Program-made: the position numbers and the translations under genes
From: Microbacterium sp.
GTDB lineage: Bacteria > Actinomycetota > Actinomycetes > Actinomycetales > Microbacteriaceae
DNA: 64,000 nucleotides
Reading direction: 5' to 3'
NCBI GenBank assembly: GCA_019510305.1
Contig: JAEKKN010000021.1
Coordinates: 1 to 64,000 of the forward strand
Shown here: piece by piece, positions 1-9,658 of the stretch
Numbering within the stretch: the first letter of the stretch is position 1
Layout of the letters: every line of letters starts with the position of its first letter
Notes under the pieces: generated by a model
Seen by the model: the letters and a program-made list of their open reading frames with translations, nothing else
Databases searched by the model: none
What the model was told of the DNA's origin: nothing

Positions 1-489
1 CAGGTCGACGGCCTCCTTGTAGCGGGTGAGCGCCTGGCGGATGTCCTTGGCCGAGTCGTATTCGGCGCCCTCGCGGCCGCCCCACATCACGAAGGTCTTC
101 GCGCCGAGCTCGGCGGCGAGGTCGAGCTGGCGGATCACCTTGCGGATCGCGAACCGGCGCACCGCGCGGTCGTTCGAGGTGAAGCTGCCGTCCTTGAACA
201 CGGGGGCGCTGAACAGGTTGGTGGTCATCATCGGGATGACGAGCCCGGTGTCTTTCAGGGCGCCCTTGAGGCGGTCGATCTCTTTCTGGCGTTCGGCGTC
301 GGTCGAGCCGAAGGCGAAGAGGTCGTCGTCGTGAAACGTCAGGCCGTAGGCGCCGAGCTCGGCGAGCTTCTCGACGACGTGGACGACGTCGAGCGGCTTC
401 CGGGTGGGGCCGCCGAACGGGTCGGTGCCGTTGTAGCCGACGGTCCAGAGGCCGAACGAGAACTTGTCTTCACGGGTGGGGGTGGTCAT
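1..489 (-). CDS. xylA: Xylose isomerase, N-terminal part (runs off left edge)
   Basis: This is the beginning of xylose isomerase, the cytoplasmic enzyme that converts D-xylose to D-xylulose. Reading leftward from the ATG at 489, 163 codons are present before the window edge; the family is usually about 390 residues. The N-terminus contains [13 protein letters not shown], and FHDDDL at residues 52-57 carries the catalytic His/Asp pair of the family. The gene is divergent from a ROK regulator, and an inverted repeat lies between the two starts, the usual xylA/xylR arrangement. Confidence 0.95.
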   Translation of the reverse strand, partial: MTTPTREDKFSFGLWTVGYNGTDPFGGPTRKPLDVVHVVEKLAELGAYGLTFHDDDLFAFGSTDAERQKEIDRLKGALKDTGLVIPMMTTNLFSAPVFKDGSFTSNDRAVRRFAIRKVIRQLDLAAELGAKTFVMWGGREGAEYDSAKDIRQALTRYKEAVDL

Positions 490-515
490 GACTGCTCCTG
501 TGCAGGTCGAAATAA

Positions 516-530
516 GTTGTGAGTGACAAC
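516..530. promoter_or_regulatory. Probable ROK regulator operator
   Basis: The perfect inverted repeat GTTGT-N5-ACAAC lies 26 bases upstream of the xylA start and 43 bases upstream of the ROK gene start. A second small repeat, ATCTC-N6-GAGAT, follows at 533-548. Position between the divergent genes suggests the binding site of the neighbouring ROK repressor; the match to a characterised site is not tested. Confidence 0.5.
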
Positions 531-573
531 ATATCTCATGACAGAGATGCTGTCCACCCCTTACAGTGAAGGG

Positions 574-1743
574 ATGCCGTCACCGTCGAGCCCGGCCCCG
601 GGCACCCGTCCGCACAACCTCGCTCGCATCCTGCGACTCGTGCACGAGGAGGGTGCGCAGTCCCGCGCCGCGCTCACCGAGACGACGGGGCTGAACCGCT
701 CGACCATCGCGGATCTGGTGGGCGAACTCATCAGGCTCGGGCTGGTCGACGAGAGGATTCCCGAGACGCCGGGGCGGGTCGGCCGCCCCTCGCCCGTCGT
801 CGCGGCATCCTCCGATGTCGTTGCGATCGCCGTGAACCCGGAAGTCGATGCCGTCGAGATCGCTGCGATCGGGCTCGACCGCAGCATCCGCCTGCGCAAG
901 CGGGTCCTGAACGAGGCCCTTCCGACGCCACAGGGTCTCACGACCCTGCTCGCCGAGACGCTCCAGGAATGGAGCGACGGACCGCTCAGGCAGGCCCGCA
1001 TCACCGCGATCGGCATCGCGGTGCCCGGGCTCGTGCGCGCGTCGGACGGCGTGGTGCGCAACGCCCCCCACCTCGAATGGCGGGACGTGCCTCTCGCCGG
1101 CCTCGTCGCCGACGGCTGCGGCATCGCCACGGTCGTCGACAACGACGCCAGTCTGGGCGCGATCGCGGAGCACCGCTACGGTGCAGGACACGGAATCGAC
1201 GACATCGTCTACCTGAACGGCGGCGCCTCCGGCATCGGCGGCGGGCTCATCATCCGAGGCGTCCCGGTCGCGGGCGCGGGCGGCTACGCAGGAGAGTTCG
1301 GGCAGAATCGGCCGCGCATCACCGACGACGCCGATCGCCGCACGGCCGACGGCGTGCTCGAAGCCGAGGTGAGCCGCCGGCTGCTGCTCGACGTCGTCGG
1401 GCTCGAGGCAGCCGACGATGACGTCCTCGCAGCCGAGCTCAGCACGTCGGGCAGTCCCGACGCCGCAGCCGAGGTGTCTCGTCAGGGGCGCGTCCTCGCG
1501 GGCGCGCTCGCGAACGCCGTGAACGTGCTCAATCCCGCCGTCATCGTGCTCGGCGGCTTCCTCGCGACCCTCGGAGAACTGCGCCGGGAGGAGATCATGG
1601 ATGCCGTGACGGAGCTCGCCATGGCGGAGAGCGCCGAGGGCCTCGGCATCCGCTCCGCCGCCCTCGGGGCCGACCGTCTGCTGATCGGCGCCGCCGAACT
1701 CGCCTTCGCCGGCCTCATCGCGAATCCGGCCGAGCGCGGCTGA
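574..1743 (+). CDS. ROK family transcriptional regulator (XylR-like)
   Basis: A 389-residue regulator with an N-terminal winged helix-turn-helix (about residues 12-75, [22 protein letters not shown]) and a C-terminal ROK sugar-kinase-like domain with two ATP-fold glycine clusters ([11 protein letters not shown] near residue 225). The ATG at 574 is preferred over the upstream GTG at 523, because the extra residues do not look like the family and the upstream start lies inside the inverted repeat. The Cys-rich zinc motif that normally follows GEFG in ROK proteins is absent. Being divergent from xylA, it most likely represses xylose genes, but the sugar ligand is inferred only from this context. 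Confidence 0.88.
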   Translation: MPSPSSPAPGTRPHNLARILRLVHEEGAQSRAALTETTGLNRSTIADLVGELIRLGLVDERIPETPGRVGRPSPVVAASSDVVAIAVNPEVDAVEIAAIGLDRSIRLRKRVLNEALPTPQGLTTLLAETLQEWSDGPLRQARITAIGIAVPGLVRASDGVVRNAPHLEWRDVPLAGLVADGCGIATVVDNDASLGAIAEHRYGAGHGIDDIVYLNGGASGIGGGLIIRGVPVAGAGGYAGEFGQNRPRITDDADRRTADGVLEAEVSRRLLLDVVGLEAADDDVLAAELSTSGSPDAAAEVSRQGRVLAGALANAVNVLNPAVIVLGGFLATLGELRREEIMDAVTELAMAESAEGLGIRSAALGADRLLIGAAELAFAGLIANPAERG

Positions 1744-1814
1744 CCGCATCCGGCCAGGATGATCGGGTGCGGGCATGCTCCCGCCCGCGACGATGGTGGG
1801 GAAAGGAGGACCTC

Positions 1815-2678
1815 ATGATCGGAACGCTGAACGCGCTGGTCGATCTGGTCGAACGCAGCGCCGGGGAAGAGCTCGACATCGCCGCCTTCGCCCATGGACA
1901 GGGCACGACGGAATACCACCTGCGCCGGATGTTCTCGGCGCTCGCCGGTATGCCGCTCTCGGAATACGTACGGCGGCGGCGCATGACGCTGGCGGGCGCC
2001 GAGCTCGCGGCGGGTGCGCCGAACGTGCTCGATGTGGCCGTGCGACACGGATACGGCTCGATCGAGGCGTTCGGCCGCGCCTTCCGTGCCGTGCACGGGA
2101 TCAGCGCGACGGATGCGCGCCGTGACGGAGGCCCTCTCCGCACACAACCCACGCTCCGGTTCCGCCTGAGCGTCGAAGGGAGCACCCAGATGGACGTCAC
2201 CATCACCGCACTGCCCGAGCTCGTCCTGGTCGGCCATGCCGCACAGGTCCCGCTCATCCATGAAGGCGTGAATCCGCGCATCCAGGAGCACATCGCCGCG
2301 ATCGCACCGGAGGAGCACGCGAGGCTCAAGGCGCTCAGCGACGCCGAACCCGGCGGGATCCTCGCCGTCACGGCCGACGTCGCTCCCGATGCGCCTGAGG
2401 GCACGACACTCACCTATCTGCACGGCGTGGCCGTGCAGTCGGGCACCCCTGTGCCCGACGATCTCGACGTGATCAGAGTCGACGCAGGCTCGTGGGCGGT
2501 GTTCTCCGCGAAGGGACCGTTCCCGGAGACCCTGCAGAACCTGTGGGCGGCGACGGCGACCGAGTGGTTCCCTTCGAACCCCTGGCGGCTGCGCCCTGGG
2601 CCGTCGATCGTCCGCTACCTCGAGTTCACCGGCACGCACGCCTCGTGCGAGCTCTGGCTGGCCGTCGAGGCCGCCTGA
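1815..2678 (+). CDS. AraC family regulator with GyrI-like ligand domain
   Basis: A 287-residue protein with an N-terminal AraC-type double helix-turn-helix (about residues 5-110, including EYVRRRRMTLAGAELAAG) and a C-terminal GyrI-like/AraC effector-binding domain (about residues 130-287). The start at 1815 sits 4 bases after a strong ribosome binding site (AAAGGAGGA, 1802-1810). This N-terminal HTH plus GyrI-like layout is that of the Rob/BmrR-type multidrug-responsive regulators, so it probably senses small hydrophobic molecules. A separate GyrI-like protein follows 85 bases downstream, suggesting a shared ligand. Confidence 0.88.
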   Translation: MIGTLNALVDLVERSAGEELDIAAFAHGQGTTEYHLRRMFSALAGMPLSEYVRRRRMTLAGAELAAGAPNVLDVAVRHGYGSIEAFGRAFRAVHGISATDARRDGGPLRTQPTLRFRLSVEGSTQMDVTITALPELVLVGHAAQVPLIHEGVNPRIQEHIAAIAPEEHARLKALSDAEPGGILAVTADVAPDAPEGTTLTYLHGVAVQSGTPVPDDLDVIRVDAGSWAVFSAKGPFPETLQNLWAATATEWFPSNPWRLRPGPSIVRYLEFTGTHASCELWLAVEAA

Positions 2679-2763
2679 GATCAACTCCGCGGGAGGTCCT
2701 GTCGTGCGCGCCGCGGCAGGGCCTCCCGCGAGCGCTGTCCGTGGCCGGTGCGACACTGATCGC

Positions 2764-3396
2764 ATGGCGATCGATCCGAAGAAGACACTCGACGCGTATC
2801 AGGCGAAGCGCGGGGAGTTCCGCGTCCTCGAGGTGCCGGCCATGCAGTACCTCATGGTCGACGGCGCCGGTGACCCGAACACGTCCGGGGAGTATGCAGA
2901 TGCCCTCGCGGCGCTGTACCCCGTCGCCTACACGCTGAAGTTCGCACTGCGTGAGCAGGCCGGAATCGATGCGGTGGTCATGCCGCTCGAGGGGCTCTGG
3001 CATGCGAGCGACATGGAGTCGTTCACCACCCGGCGCGACAAGTCCGCATGGCTCTGGACGATGATGATCATGGTGCCGGAGCAGATCACGGTCGCGATGT
3101 TCGCCGAGGCGGTCGACACGGTGGCGAACAAGGCTGTGAAGAAGAAGCAGCCCCTGCCCGCGCTGCCGCTCGTGCGACTGGAGACGCTCGATGAGGGGCA
3201 GTGCGTGCAGACCCTGCACATCGGCTCTTACGACGACGAGGCTCCGGTGCTCGACGATCTGCACCATCGCTTCGTCCCCGACAACGGGCTGCGGCTGCGC
3301 GGCCGTCACCACGAGATCTACCTCAGCGACGCACGACGGGTGGAGGCGGCGAAGCTGCGCACGATCCTCCGCCAGCCGGTGGCATCGATCAGCTGA
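2764..3396 (+). CDS. GyrI-like small-molecule-binding domain protein
   Basis: A 210-residue stand-alone GyrI-like protein without a DNA-binding domain. It opens MAIDPKKTLDAYQAKRGEF and continues with the YLMVDGAGDP and LEGLWHA stretches typical of this actinobacterial family. Such proteins bind, and some hydrolyse or sequester, small molecules. It follows the AraC/GyrI regulator in the same direction and ends 8 bases inside the convergent GNAT gene. Function beyond ligand binding is unknown. Confidence 0.85.
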   Translation: MAIDPKKTLDAYQAKRGEFRVLEVPAMQYLMVDGAGDPNTSGEYADALAALYPVAYTLKFALREQAGIDAVVMPLEGLWHASDMESFTTRRDKSAWLWTMMIMVPEQITVAMFAEAVDTVANKAVKKKQPLPALPLVRLETLDEGQCVQTLHIGSYDDEAPVLDDLHHRFVPDNGLRLRGRHHEIYLSDARRVEAAKLRTILRQPVASIS

Positions 3397-3997
3397 CCGC
3401 TGCGCGCTGCCGCTCCCACCGTTCGCGGGTCAGGAAGGCGAGGCGGCCCGTATTGTCGGGAAGCTGAACGAGCGGTCCGAGTTCGAAGCCGCTCTTGACC
3501 GCGCGAGCCACTGCACGCTCGTTGCCGACGTCTGGTTCGATCACGATGCGATCCACCTCGGGGCGGGAGAAGACGAACTCGGCGATCAGGTCGGAGACGT
3601 GCCAGGAGAACCGCGGGACAGGCTCGCCGCGGTCGCCGAGGAAGAAGTGCAGGCCCGCATCGCCGGGGAGCACATCGTACGCATCGCCCAGCGGATCGTT
3701 CTCGGGCTCGTACGTCTGCAGCAGCACGATCGGCAGTCCTTCGCGACGCACGAGGAAGGCGTGGTGGCTCGCAAGGCCGTCGACGAACAGGTAGAGGTCG
3801 CGGAGCTCCTCGGGGGTCAGCTCGGCCAGACCCCAGAACCGCGAGCTCGGGCGCGTCACCCACTCGTGCAGCAGATCGAGATCGCCGACGGGGTCGAGCA
3901 CGGAGATCTCGATGCGGCCCAGAGCCGCCGAGTCGTTCACGTGCACGAGGGCGCCGGCCGGGCCGGCCACCAGGCGGGCATTGCGGATGGAGGTCAT
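3389..3997 (-). CDS. IucB/RhbD-like GNAT siderophore acyltransferase (second copy)
   Basis: A 202-residue GNAT-fold protein of the siderophore acetyltransferase type (IucB/alcaligin group). It shows HEWVTRPSSRFWGL near the N-terminus, YDVLPGDAGLHFFL in the middle and the acceptor-region IVIEPDVGNERAVARAVKSG near residue 160. Its start overlaps the stop of the acylase gene (ATGA), so it is the last gene of the siderophore operon. It resembles the acyltransferase at 7773-8351, so the operon has two such enzymes. By family role it would transfer an acyl group from acyl-CoA onto a hydroxylated diamine or a related amine; the substrate split between the copies is unknown. Confidence 0.82.
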   Translation of the reverse strand: MTSIRNARLVAGPAGALVHVNDSAALGRIEISVLDPVGDLDLLHEWVTRPSSRFWGLAELTPEELRDLYLFVDGLASHHAFLVRREGLPIVLLQTYEPENDPLGDAYDVLPGDAGLHFFLGDRGEPVPRFSWHVSDLIAEFVFSRPEVDRIVIEPDVGNERAVARAVKSGFELGPLVQLPDNTGRLAFLTRERWERQRAAVS

Positions 3998-6087
3998 GAT
4001 GCTCCCGTCGGACGGTCGATGGTGAGGGCGCTCCAGTCGGTGACGACCGCGGTCGGACGGACCTCGGCCCAATCCGCGTGCTGATCGGCGAAGTGCGGTG
4101 AGGCGGGGTCGCCCGAGGCGCCGAAGGGCACGCTCCACAGACTCCGCTCACGATCCTCGAGATCCCACGCCCAGCGGGCGACCGATCCACGCCAGCTGCG
4201 ATCGGTGACGCCGGGGGTCGATCCCGTGCAGCGCACCGTGTCGCCGTCGCCCGACAGAACGGTGTCGAACTCGGTGCCGGGCGCAGCGATCCCGACGACA
4301 TCGGCGAGCACGTGCAGGGGCAGCATCCGGTGCGTCGCGCCCCAGGCGGAGGCCGAGGCGGCACGCTCGAGCGCGGCCCGCACCAGGTTCGCCGCCTCCG
4401 CGGCGAGCGACGGATGCTGCAGCAGGCGCGGCAGGGCCGAGGCGATCTGGCCCTCGACGGCCATCCACGGGTCGAAGACCGCGCCGAAGAGGTGCGGATC
4501 GCGCAGGGGGGACAGGATCGGATGCTGTGCGACGGCCCGCACCAGAGCGCCTCGCCAGGCTGCGAAGACCCCGGCCGCGGGAGAGCCGGCATCCATGCGC
4601 CCGTCCCACCGGGCGAGCGCGTCACGCGCCTCGGCCGCGGGCGAGGGGAGGTCGCCTGCGGGCAGCAGAGCGAGCAGCCCGGTGCGCACACCGCCCTGCG
4701 TGTCGCTCCAGACCTCGGCGAAGCCGGCGGTGCTGCGCGGACGCCGGGTCTCGAGCAGCTGCGCGATGCGCCGCGCGCGATGGCGCGAGGGGTAGGCCCA
4801 GCCGAGATCGATGTCCGCTCTCGCGGGGCGTTCGTTCGCATCCACCGCGAGATCCGCCACGGGGATGGCGGCAGGCAGCGTCCGAGCGGCCACCGGCGTG
4901 CCGTTCTGCAGCGCTCGACGTCGCTGGGAGCGGGGGCGGTCGGGAACGACTCCGACGGTCGCCGAAAGCACCGTGCCCGATCGGTCGGCGGCGAGCACGC
5001 GATTGACCGGGTCGACCCAGGATCCGAACGCGTCGATCACCTGACGTGCGGTGCGGGCGCGCAGGATAGGCAGGAGCGCCGCGGCGCCCAGATCGGCGTG
5101 GACGCGGGCCGGGTGGCGGATGCTCCACCCGCGCAGTTCGCCGTCGTGCTCGTGCAGGTCGGTGACGATGCTTCCGCGGACGCTCTCCAGCGCCTCGACC
5201 TCGATGTCCGCTCCGCCGCGCACCCGGATCGTGGACCGCAGAACGTCGACCGGCTCCCAGCCGTTCCGCCCCCACGCCTGGTATCCGTCGCCCGTGCGGC
5301 GAAGCCGCTCCTCGAACACGTCGACGCTGTGCGCGATCGCGTTCGTGATGCCCCATGCGGAGTCTCCGGTGTGGCCGAAATGCGGCACCCCCGGCACTCC
5401 GGGGAATGCGAAGCCGACGACGTCGAACTCCTCGCACGCGAGGCGGACCTGCTGGTACACGCCGGGCAGCTCGAACAGCCGATGCGGGTCGCCGGCCAGC
5501 AGCGGCAACCCGCTCGCCGTCCGCGAGCCGTGCAGAGCCCAGGCGTTGCTCCCCGATGTCGGCAGCGTCTCGTCGGCATGTTCGTCCCCGTCGAACACGT
5601 CGACCCAGTCGTCGCCGATCGTGCGCGCGACGTGCTCGCGCCACAGCACATGCGGGAAGGTCGAGAACAGCACGTGAGCGACGTGCAGCACGCCGAGCGG
5701 GTCGTGGTCGTCCCACGGCGCGAGCGGGCGGGTGTCGTCGAATCTCGCGTCGAGCATGCGGAACTCTGCCGCCTGCCCGCCGAGATCGCTCATGCCGGCG
5801 CGCACGCCGGCCGCGTAGTCGCTGATGAATCGCTGCGATTCCGCGTCGAGAGCCGCGAATGCTCGCCGGGCGGTGTCGTCGATCCGCGCCCGTCGCGCGA
5901 AGACGTCCCAGGCGATGCCGGCGTCGCCGATGAGCTCGGCCAGCCGGCCCTGCGCACGAAGCCGGTCGGCCTCGATCTGCCAGCCCCGGTCGCGAGCGGT
6001 GACCTCACCCTGTGCATGGGCGAGATCCCGCACATCCGTCGCGCGGATGTGCGGGATGCCCAGGCCGTCACGGAAGATCTCCGCCAT
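3994..6087 (-). CDS. Penicillin acylase family Ntn-hydrolase in the siderophore operon
   Basis: A 697-residue member of the penicillin amidase/acyl-homoserine-lactone acylase family, which cleaves amide bonds between acyl chains and amines. The N-terminus (IFRDGLGIPHIRA) is the family hallmark. TSGSNAWALHG places the autoproteolytic cleavage before Ser180, which would become the N-terminal nucleophile of the beta chain. GDPH and the FPGVPGVPHFGHTGDSAWG block follow as usual. No signal peptide is visible, so it is probably cytoplasmic, unlike most secreted relatives. It begins 4 bases after the NIS synthetase stop and overlaps the next GNAT gene by ATGA, so it is co-transcribed with siderophore genes. 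Confidence 0.88.
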   Translation of the reverse strand: MAEIFRDGLGIPHIRATDVRDLAHAQGEVTARDRGWQIEADRLRAQGRLAELIGDAGIAWDVFARRARIDDTARRAFAALDAESQRFISDYAAGVRAGMSDLGGQAAEFRMLDARFDDTRPLAPWDDHDPLGVLHVAHVLFSTFPHVLWREHVARTIGDDWVDVFDGDEHADETLPTSGSNAWALHGSRTASGLPLLAGDPHRLFELPGVYQQVRLACEEFDVVGFAFPGVPGVPHFGHTGDSAWGITNAIAHSVDVFEERLRRTGDGYQAWGRNGWEPVDVLRSTIRVRGGADIEVEALESVRGSIVTDLHEHDGELRGWSIRHPARVHADLGAAALLPILRARTARQVIDAFGSWVDPVNRVLAADRSGTVLSATVGVVPDRPRSQRRRALQNGTPVAARTLPAAIPVADLAVDANERPARADIDLGWAYPSRHRARRIAQLLETRRPRSTAGFAEVWSDTQGGVRTGLLALLPAGDLPSPAAEARDALARWDGRMDAGSPAAGVFAAWRGALVRAVAQHPILSPLRDPHLFGAVFDPWMAVEGQIASALPRLLQHPSLAAEAANLVRAALERAASASAWGATHRMLPLHVLADVVGIAAPGTEFDTVLSGDGDTVRCTGSTPGVTDRSWRGSVARWAWDLEDRERSLWSVPFGASGDPASPHFADQHADWAEVRPTAVVTDWSALTIDRPTGAS

Positions 6088-6091
6088 CCCG

Positions 6092-7776
6092 TCAGACTCC
6101 CACAGCAGCCGGCTGCGGGATACGTGCCCGGCCGATCGGGTTCTCCAGGGTGCCGGCGTACAGGAGCGAGGCAGACTGGTTCGTCAGATCGACCATCCGC
6201 AGCGTGTTGCGCAGCTGCAGCCGGTTCAGGCACGAGTGCGCGAACGCGTCAGCACGCAGATCGACGCGCGACTCGAGATCCGGGTGGTCCAGAGCGTGCT
6301 CGTCGACCGTCTCGGCCGCGAGCCGCCAGAACTCGGATTCGGTTAGCGTGCCGTCGACGTGCAGAATGCCTGCGAGGTGTCGCAGCACACCGTCGAACAC
6401 GTCGGTGAAGACCGCGAGAGCCTTCTCCTCGTCGTCCACAGGGGAGACCGTGCGGCGCACGTCCTCCGGCACGGCGCGATCGGCGAGCAGTGCGATCTCC
6501 TCGCCGATGTCCTTCATGAACACCCCGGTCGGCACGTGATCATCGAGGACGAGGATGAGGTTCTCGCCGTGCGGCATGAACGCGAGATCGTGGGCGAGCA
6601 GGCAGTGCACGACCGGGCGCAGGTAGGCGCGCAGCGCCGCACGCACCCAGTCCTGCGCCGAGACCTCGGACGCGCGGATCAGAGCCGTGACCACCGATGC
6701 TCCCTCGCCGTCGCGGTGGAGCAGAGAGGCGAGCGTCGCCAGCCGCTGCTGCCCGCTCACCAGGGGAATCGGGCTCTCGCGCCAGAGCGCGGCGAGCATC
6801 TTCCGGTGCGCCGAGGGCTCGGCGGTGCGGTGACCCAGTCGTTGATCGCGGGCGTGACCCGCATGTAGGCGGGGGAGAGGCCACGCAGGAATCCCATGTT
6901 CTGCACGGCCAGAGCCGTCTTCACGTAGTGCCGCCCGGGGTGCGACAGATTGAACATCGTGCGCACCGACTGCTGCGCGCGGTACTCGCTCTCGCTCTCG
7001 CCGATCACGACGAGGTCGCGCCGTGCGAGGTCGGGGGCGAACGTGATCGCTGCACGGTTCTCCCACTGCCACGGGTGCACGGGCAGCAGGTGGAAGTCCG
7101 CCGGGTCTTCGCCGAGGTCGTTGAGACGCGAGGCGAAGCTCTCGCGCTCGGTGGCGCTCAGTTCTCCCTCGAGCAGCGTCTCCTCGTCGAGGCCCGCGCC
7201 GAGCGCGAGATGCGAGACGGCGCGGCGGGCGGCGACCCAGGTCATGCGGAACGGACGACCGGCCTCTGGCGCGAACGCGGCGTGATCCGAGACGCCGAAG
7301 CCGATGCGGCCGTTGTTGGCGACGAAACCCGGGTGGCCCTCTGTCATCGCCGCCTCGACGGTCTGGAAGTCGGCTCCGGCGAGAGCATCCGCCGATGGCC
7401 CGCCCTGCGCGATCTTGAACATCGATCCGGCAAGGGTCGAAGCGATCTCCTCCAGATACACCGGGAGCAGCTCGTCGGAGAGGCCGAGCGCGGGCTGCAG
7501 CTCGAGGATGAGCTCCTGCGCGTCGAGCGGCAGTGCGCGGCCACCGCGCAGGCGGCGGATGCTGGGCTCGTCGACGATCCAGTGCTCGAGCTCGGCTCGC
7601 TGCGCGTCGAAGCGGTACTCGACATCGCCCGCAGGCACGCCGAGCAGCCATCCGCCGTCAGGGTGCGGCCGGGGCGCGATCAGCCGCTCGTGGCTGAACT
7701 CGGCGATGGCCTTGGCGACGAGGTGGCGCTGCGCGCGCTCGAGCGTGACAGGGGTCAGATGGGTGGCGGGGTTCAT
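6092..7776 (-). pseudogene. desD: IucA/IucC-type NIS siderophore synthetase, interrupted by an internal frameshifting deletion
   Basis: This is the NRPS-independent synthetase that joins and cyclises acyl-hydroxydiamine units in desferrioxamine-type siderophores. The ATG at 7776 overlaps the stop of the preceding acyltransferase gene. The first frame carries the ATP-binding half, including HPWQWENR, ESEYRAQQSVRTMFNLSHP and MRVTPAINDWV, then loses homology near 6823. The second half resumes in another frame with HRKMLAALWRESP and continues through MPHGENLILVLDD to the stop at 6092. Total length is 1685 bases, not a multiple of three. About 30-35 codons normally lie between AINDW and the KMLAALW motif and are missing. 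It is either a real inactivating deletion or an assembly error. Confidence 0.85.
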
Positions 7777-8351
7777 GCGCTGGCCTTTCGGTCGCGGGCG
7801 ATATCGGATGCCGCGAAGTCGGCGCGCGTGCACACCGACAGCATCGCGGTCTTGAGATGTCCGCCGTCGTCGACGGTCACCTCGCGCAGTTCGGTGAAGC
7901 CGGCGCGCACGTTCTTGCGGCGGATGCGGTCGTTCGACGCGTCCGGTTCCACGACCACGCGGTGCGCGCCGAGCTCGCCGAAGCACCACGCCATCACGGC
8001 GGCGAAGACGGCATCCGTCAGGCCGTGCCGCGGCTCGTCCGCCGGAGGCGAGATCAGCACGTGCATGCCGAGGTCGCGCGGCTGCGCATCGTGGATGCCG
8101 GCCAGCAGCACCCGTGCCGGATCGTAGGTCTCGGCGTAGAACGCGGGGATGCCGTCGACGAGGCCGAGCCAGGCATCCTGATCGGGGTGTCTCGTGATCC
8201 CGCTCAAGTACTCCTCGACGGCGGCCGCGTCCAGGTCTCCCATGTCCCAGAACGTCGCATGCGGGTCGGAGAGCCAGCCTTGCAGGAGCGGCGCGTCGCG
8301 CTGCGGGTCGGCGGCGACGAGCGTGACGGAGGGCGCCGGCGACGAGGTCAT
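7773..8351 (-). CDS. desC: IucB-type GNAT acyltransferase, siderophore biosynthesis (DesC-like)
   Basis: A 192-residue GNAT enzyme of the IucB/DesC kind, which acylates the N-hydroxylated diamine made by the preceding enzyme using an acyl-CoA donor. Features are LLQGWLSDPHATFWDMGDL at the N-terminus, DLGMHVLISPP mid-protein and HRVVVEPDASNDRIRRKN in the acyl-CoA binding region. Its start overlaps the hydroxylase stop, and its stop overlaps the synthetase start (ATGA in both cases), giving tight translational coupling in the order decarboxylase, hydroxylase, acyltransferase, synthetase, as in the Streptomyces des operon. Confidence 0.88.
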   Translation of the reverse strand: MTSSPAPSVTLVAADPQRDAPLLQGWLSDPHATFWDMGDLDAAAVEEYLSGITRHPDQDAWLGLVDGIPAFYAETYDPARVLLAGIHDAQPRDLGMHVLISPPADEPRHGLTDAVFAAVMAWCFGELGAHRVVVEPDASNDRIRRKNVRAGFTELREVTVDDGGHLKTAMLSVCTRADFAASDIARDRKASA

Positions 8352-9658
8352 CGGGCAGCCTCCGCCGCGAGCGCCCCCTGCGGGACGCCGAACTCCTGGA
8401 AGGCGATGCGCCGCTCGATCGGATAGATCTCGCTCCCGGTGATCGAGGCGAGGATCGACGAGTTGCGCCAGGCTCCGAAGCCGAGATCGGGTGCGGTCAG
8501 GCCGTGCGTGTGCTCCTCGCCGTTCTGCACGAAGACCCGGCCACGCCCGCCGTCGATGCTGTAGTCGCGGGCGACGTCGAGCCGACCGAGAGCGTCCCAG
8601 TCGAGGCGATCCGCGATGCCGGCGAGGAACGGCGGTGTCTCCGCCGCGTAGCCGGTGGCGAGGACCAGCGACTCGGTCTGCCTCTCGTGCTCTTCCGCCA
8701 GCTGACCGTGGCGGAGTCGGAGCCGGTAGCGCTCGCCGTCCCACTCCGCGGCGCTCACCTCGGTGTCTGCGAGCAGCGTCGTGCGCACGGGCCCGTCGGC
8801 GCTGAGACGGTAGAGCGTGTCGTAGATGTCGTCGATGAGGTCGGCCGAGATGCCCTTGTACAGGCTCCGCTGCTCACGGCCGAGATGCTGCCGCATCCCG
8901 ATCGGCAGCGCGTGGAAGTGGTCGGTGTACTCGGGCGAGGTCATCTCCAGCGTGAGTTTGGTGTACTCCATCGGGAAGAACCGCGGCGACCTCGTGACCC
9001 AGTCCAGACGGTACCCGCCCTCGTGAGCGCCCTCGAGCAGGTCGCGGTAGATCTCCGCCGCCGACTGTCCGCTGCCTACAACCGTGATGGATCCGCTCGC
9101 GCGCAGCTCGTCGCGGTGCTGCATGTACTCCGAGCTGTGCACCGCGCGGCCCGCGACATCGCGCAGCTCCTGCGGCACCGACGGCCTGGTTCCGACGCCG
9201 ATCACGACGTGGCGGGCGCGCAGCTCGAGCTCCTCACCGGTGTCGGTGCGCATGGCTCGCACCACGTAGAGGTCCTCTGCGGCGTCGTGCTCGATCCGGA
9301 CGACCTCGTGATTCCATCGCAGTTCGGGCAGGCGGCTCGCCGCCCAGCGGCAGTAGGCGTCGTACTCGGCGCGCAGCGCGTAGAAGCTCTCGCGGATGTA
9401 GAAGGGATACAGCCGGCCGGTGTGCTTCAGCCAGTTCAGGAACGAGAACTCGGAGGTGGGGTCGGCCATCGTCACGAGGTCGGCGAGGAACGGCACTTGG
9501 ATCGTCGATCCCTCGATCATCATGCCGTGGTGCCAGCGGAACTCCTCTGCCCGATCGAGGAACACGGCGTCGAGCCCGGTGGGATGCGCGAGGCAGGCGA
9601 GCCCGAGGTTGAAGGGGCCGATGCCGACGCCGATGAGATCGTGCACGTGCCCGGTCAT
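8348..9658 (-). CDS. desB: L-lysine/diamine N-monooxygenase (IucD/DesB family)
   Basis: A 436-residue flavin-dependent N-hydroxylating monooxygenase. It hydroxylates the terminal amine of cadaverine (DesB) or lysine to give the future hydroxamate. Visible motifs are the FAD-binding GVGIGPFNLGLACL at the N-terminus, the FRWHHGM and IQVPFLADLV segments of the family, the NADPH-binding VVGSGQSAAEIY near residue 198, and the late LATGYAAETP motif. Its ATG at 9658 overlaps the decarboxylase stop. The start in the long upstream extension is rejected because that part antisense-overlaps nothing conserved and lies inside the decarboxylase gene. Confidence 0.92.
   Translation of the reverse strand: MTGHVHDLIGVGIGPFNLGLACLAHPTGLDAVFLDRAEEFRWHHGMMIEGSTIQVPFLADLVTMADPTSEFSFLNWLKHTGRLYPFYIRESFYALRAEYDAYCRWAASRLPELRWNHEVVRIEHDAAEDLYVVRAMRTDTGEELELRARHVVIGVGTRPSVPQELRDVAGRAVHSSEYMQHRDELRASGSITVVGSGQSAAEIYRDLLEGAHEGGYRLDWVTRSPRFFPMEYTKLTLEMTSPEYTDHFHALPIGMRQHLGREQRSLYKGISADLIDDIYDTLYRLSADGPVRTTLLADTEVSAAEWDGERYRLRLRHGQLAEEHERQTESLVLATGYAAETPPFLAGIADRLDWDALGRLDVARDYSIDGGRGRVFVQNGEEHTHGLTAPDLGFGAWRNSSILASITGSEIYPIERRIAFQEFGVPQGALAAEAAR

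Noticed and set aside
6092..7776. Programmed ribosomal frameshift in the NIS synthetase gene
   Set aside because: Not only the frame but also about 30 codons of conserved sequence are absent at the join, so frameshifting alone would not give a normal protein.
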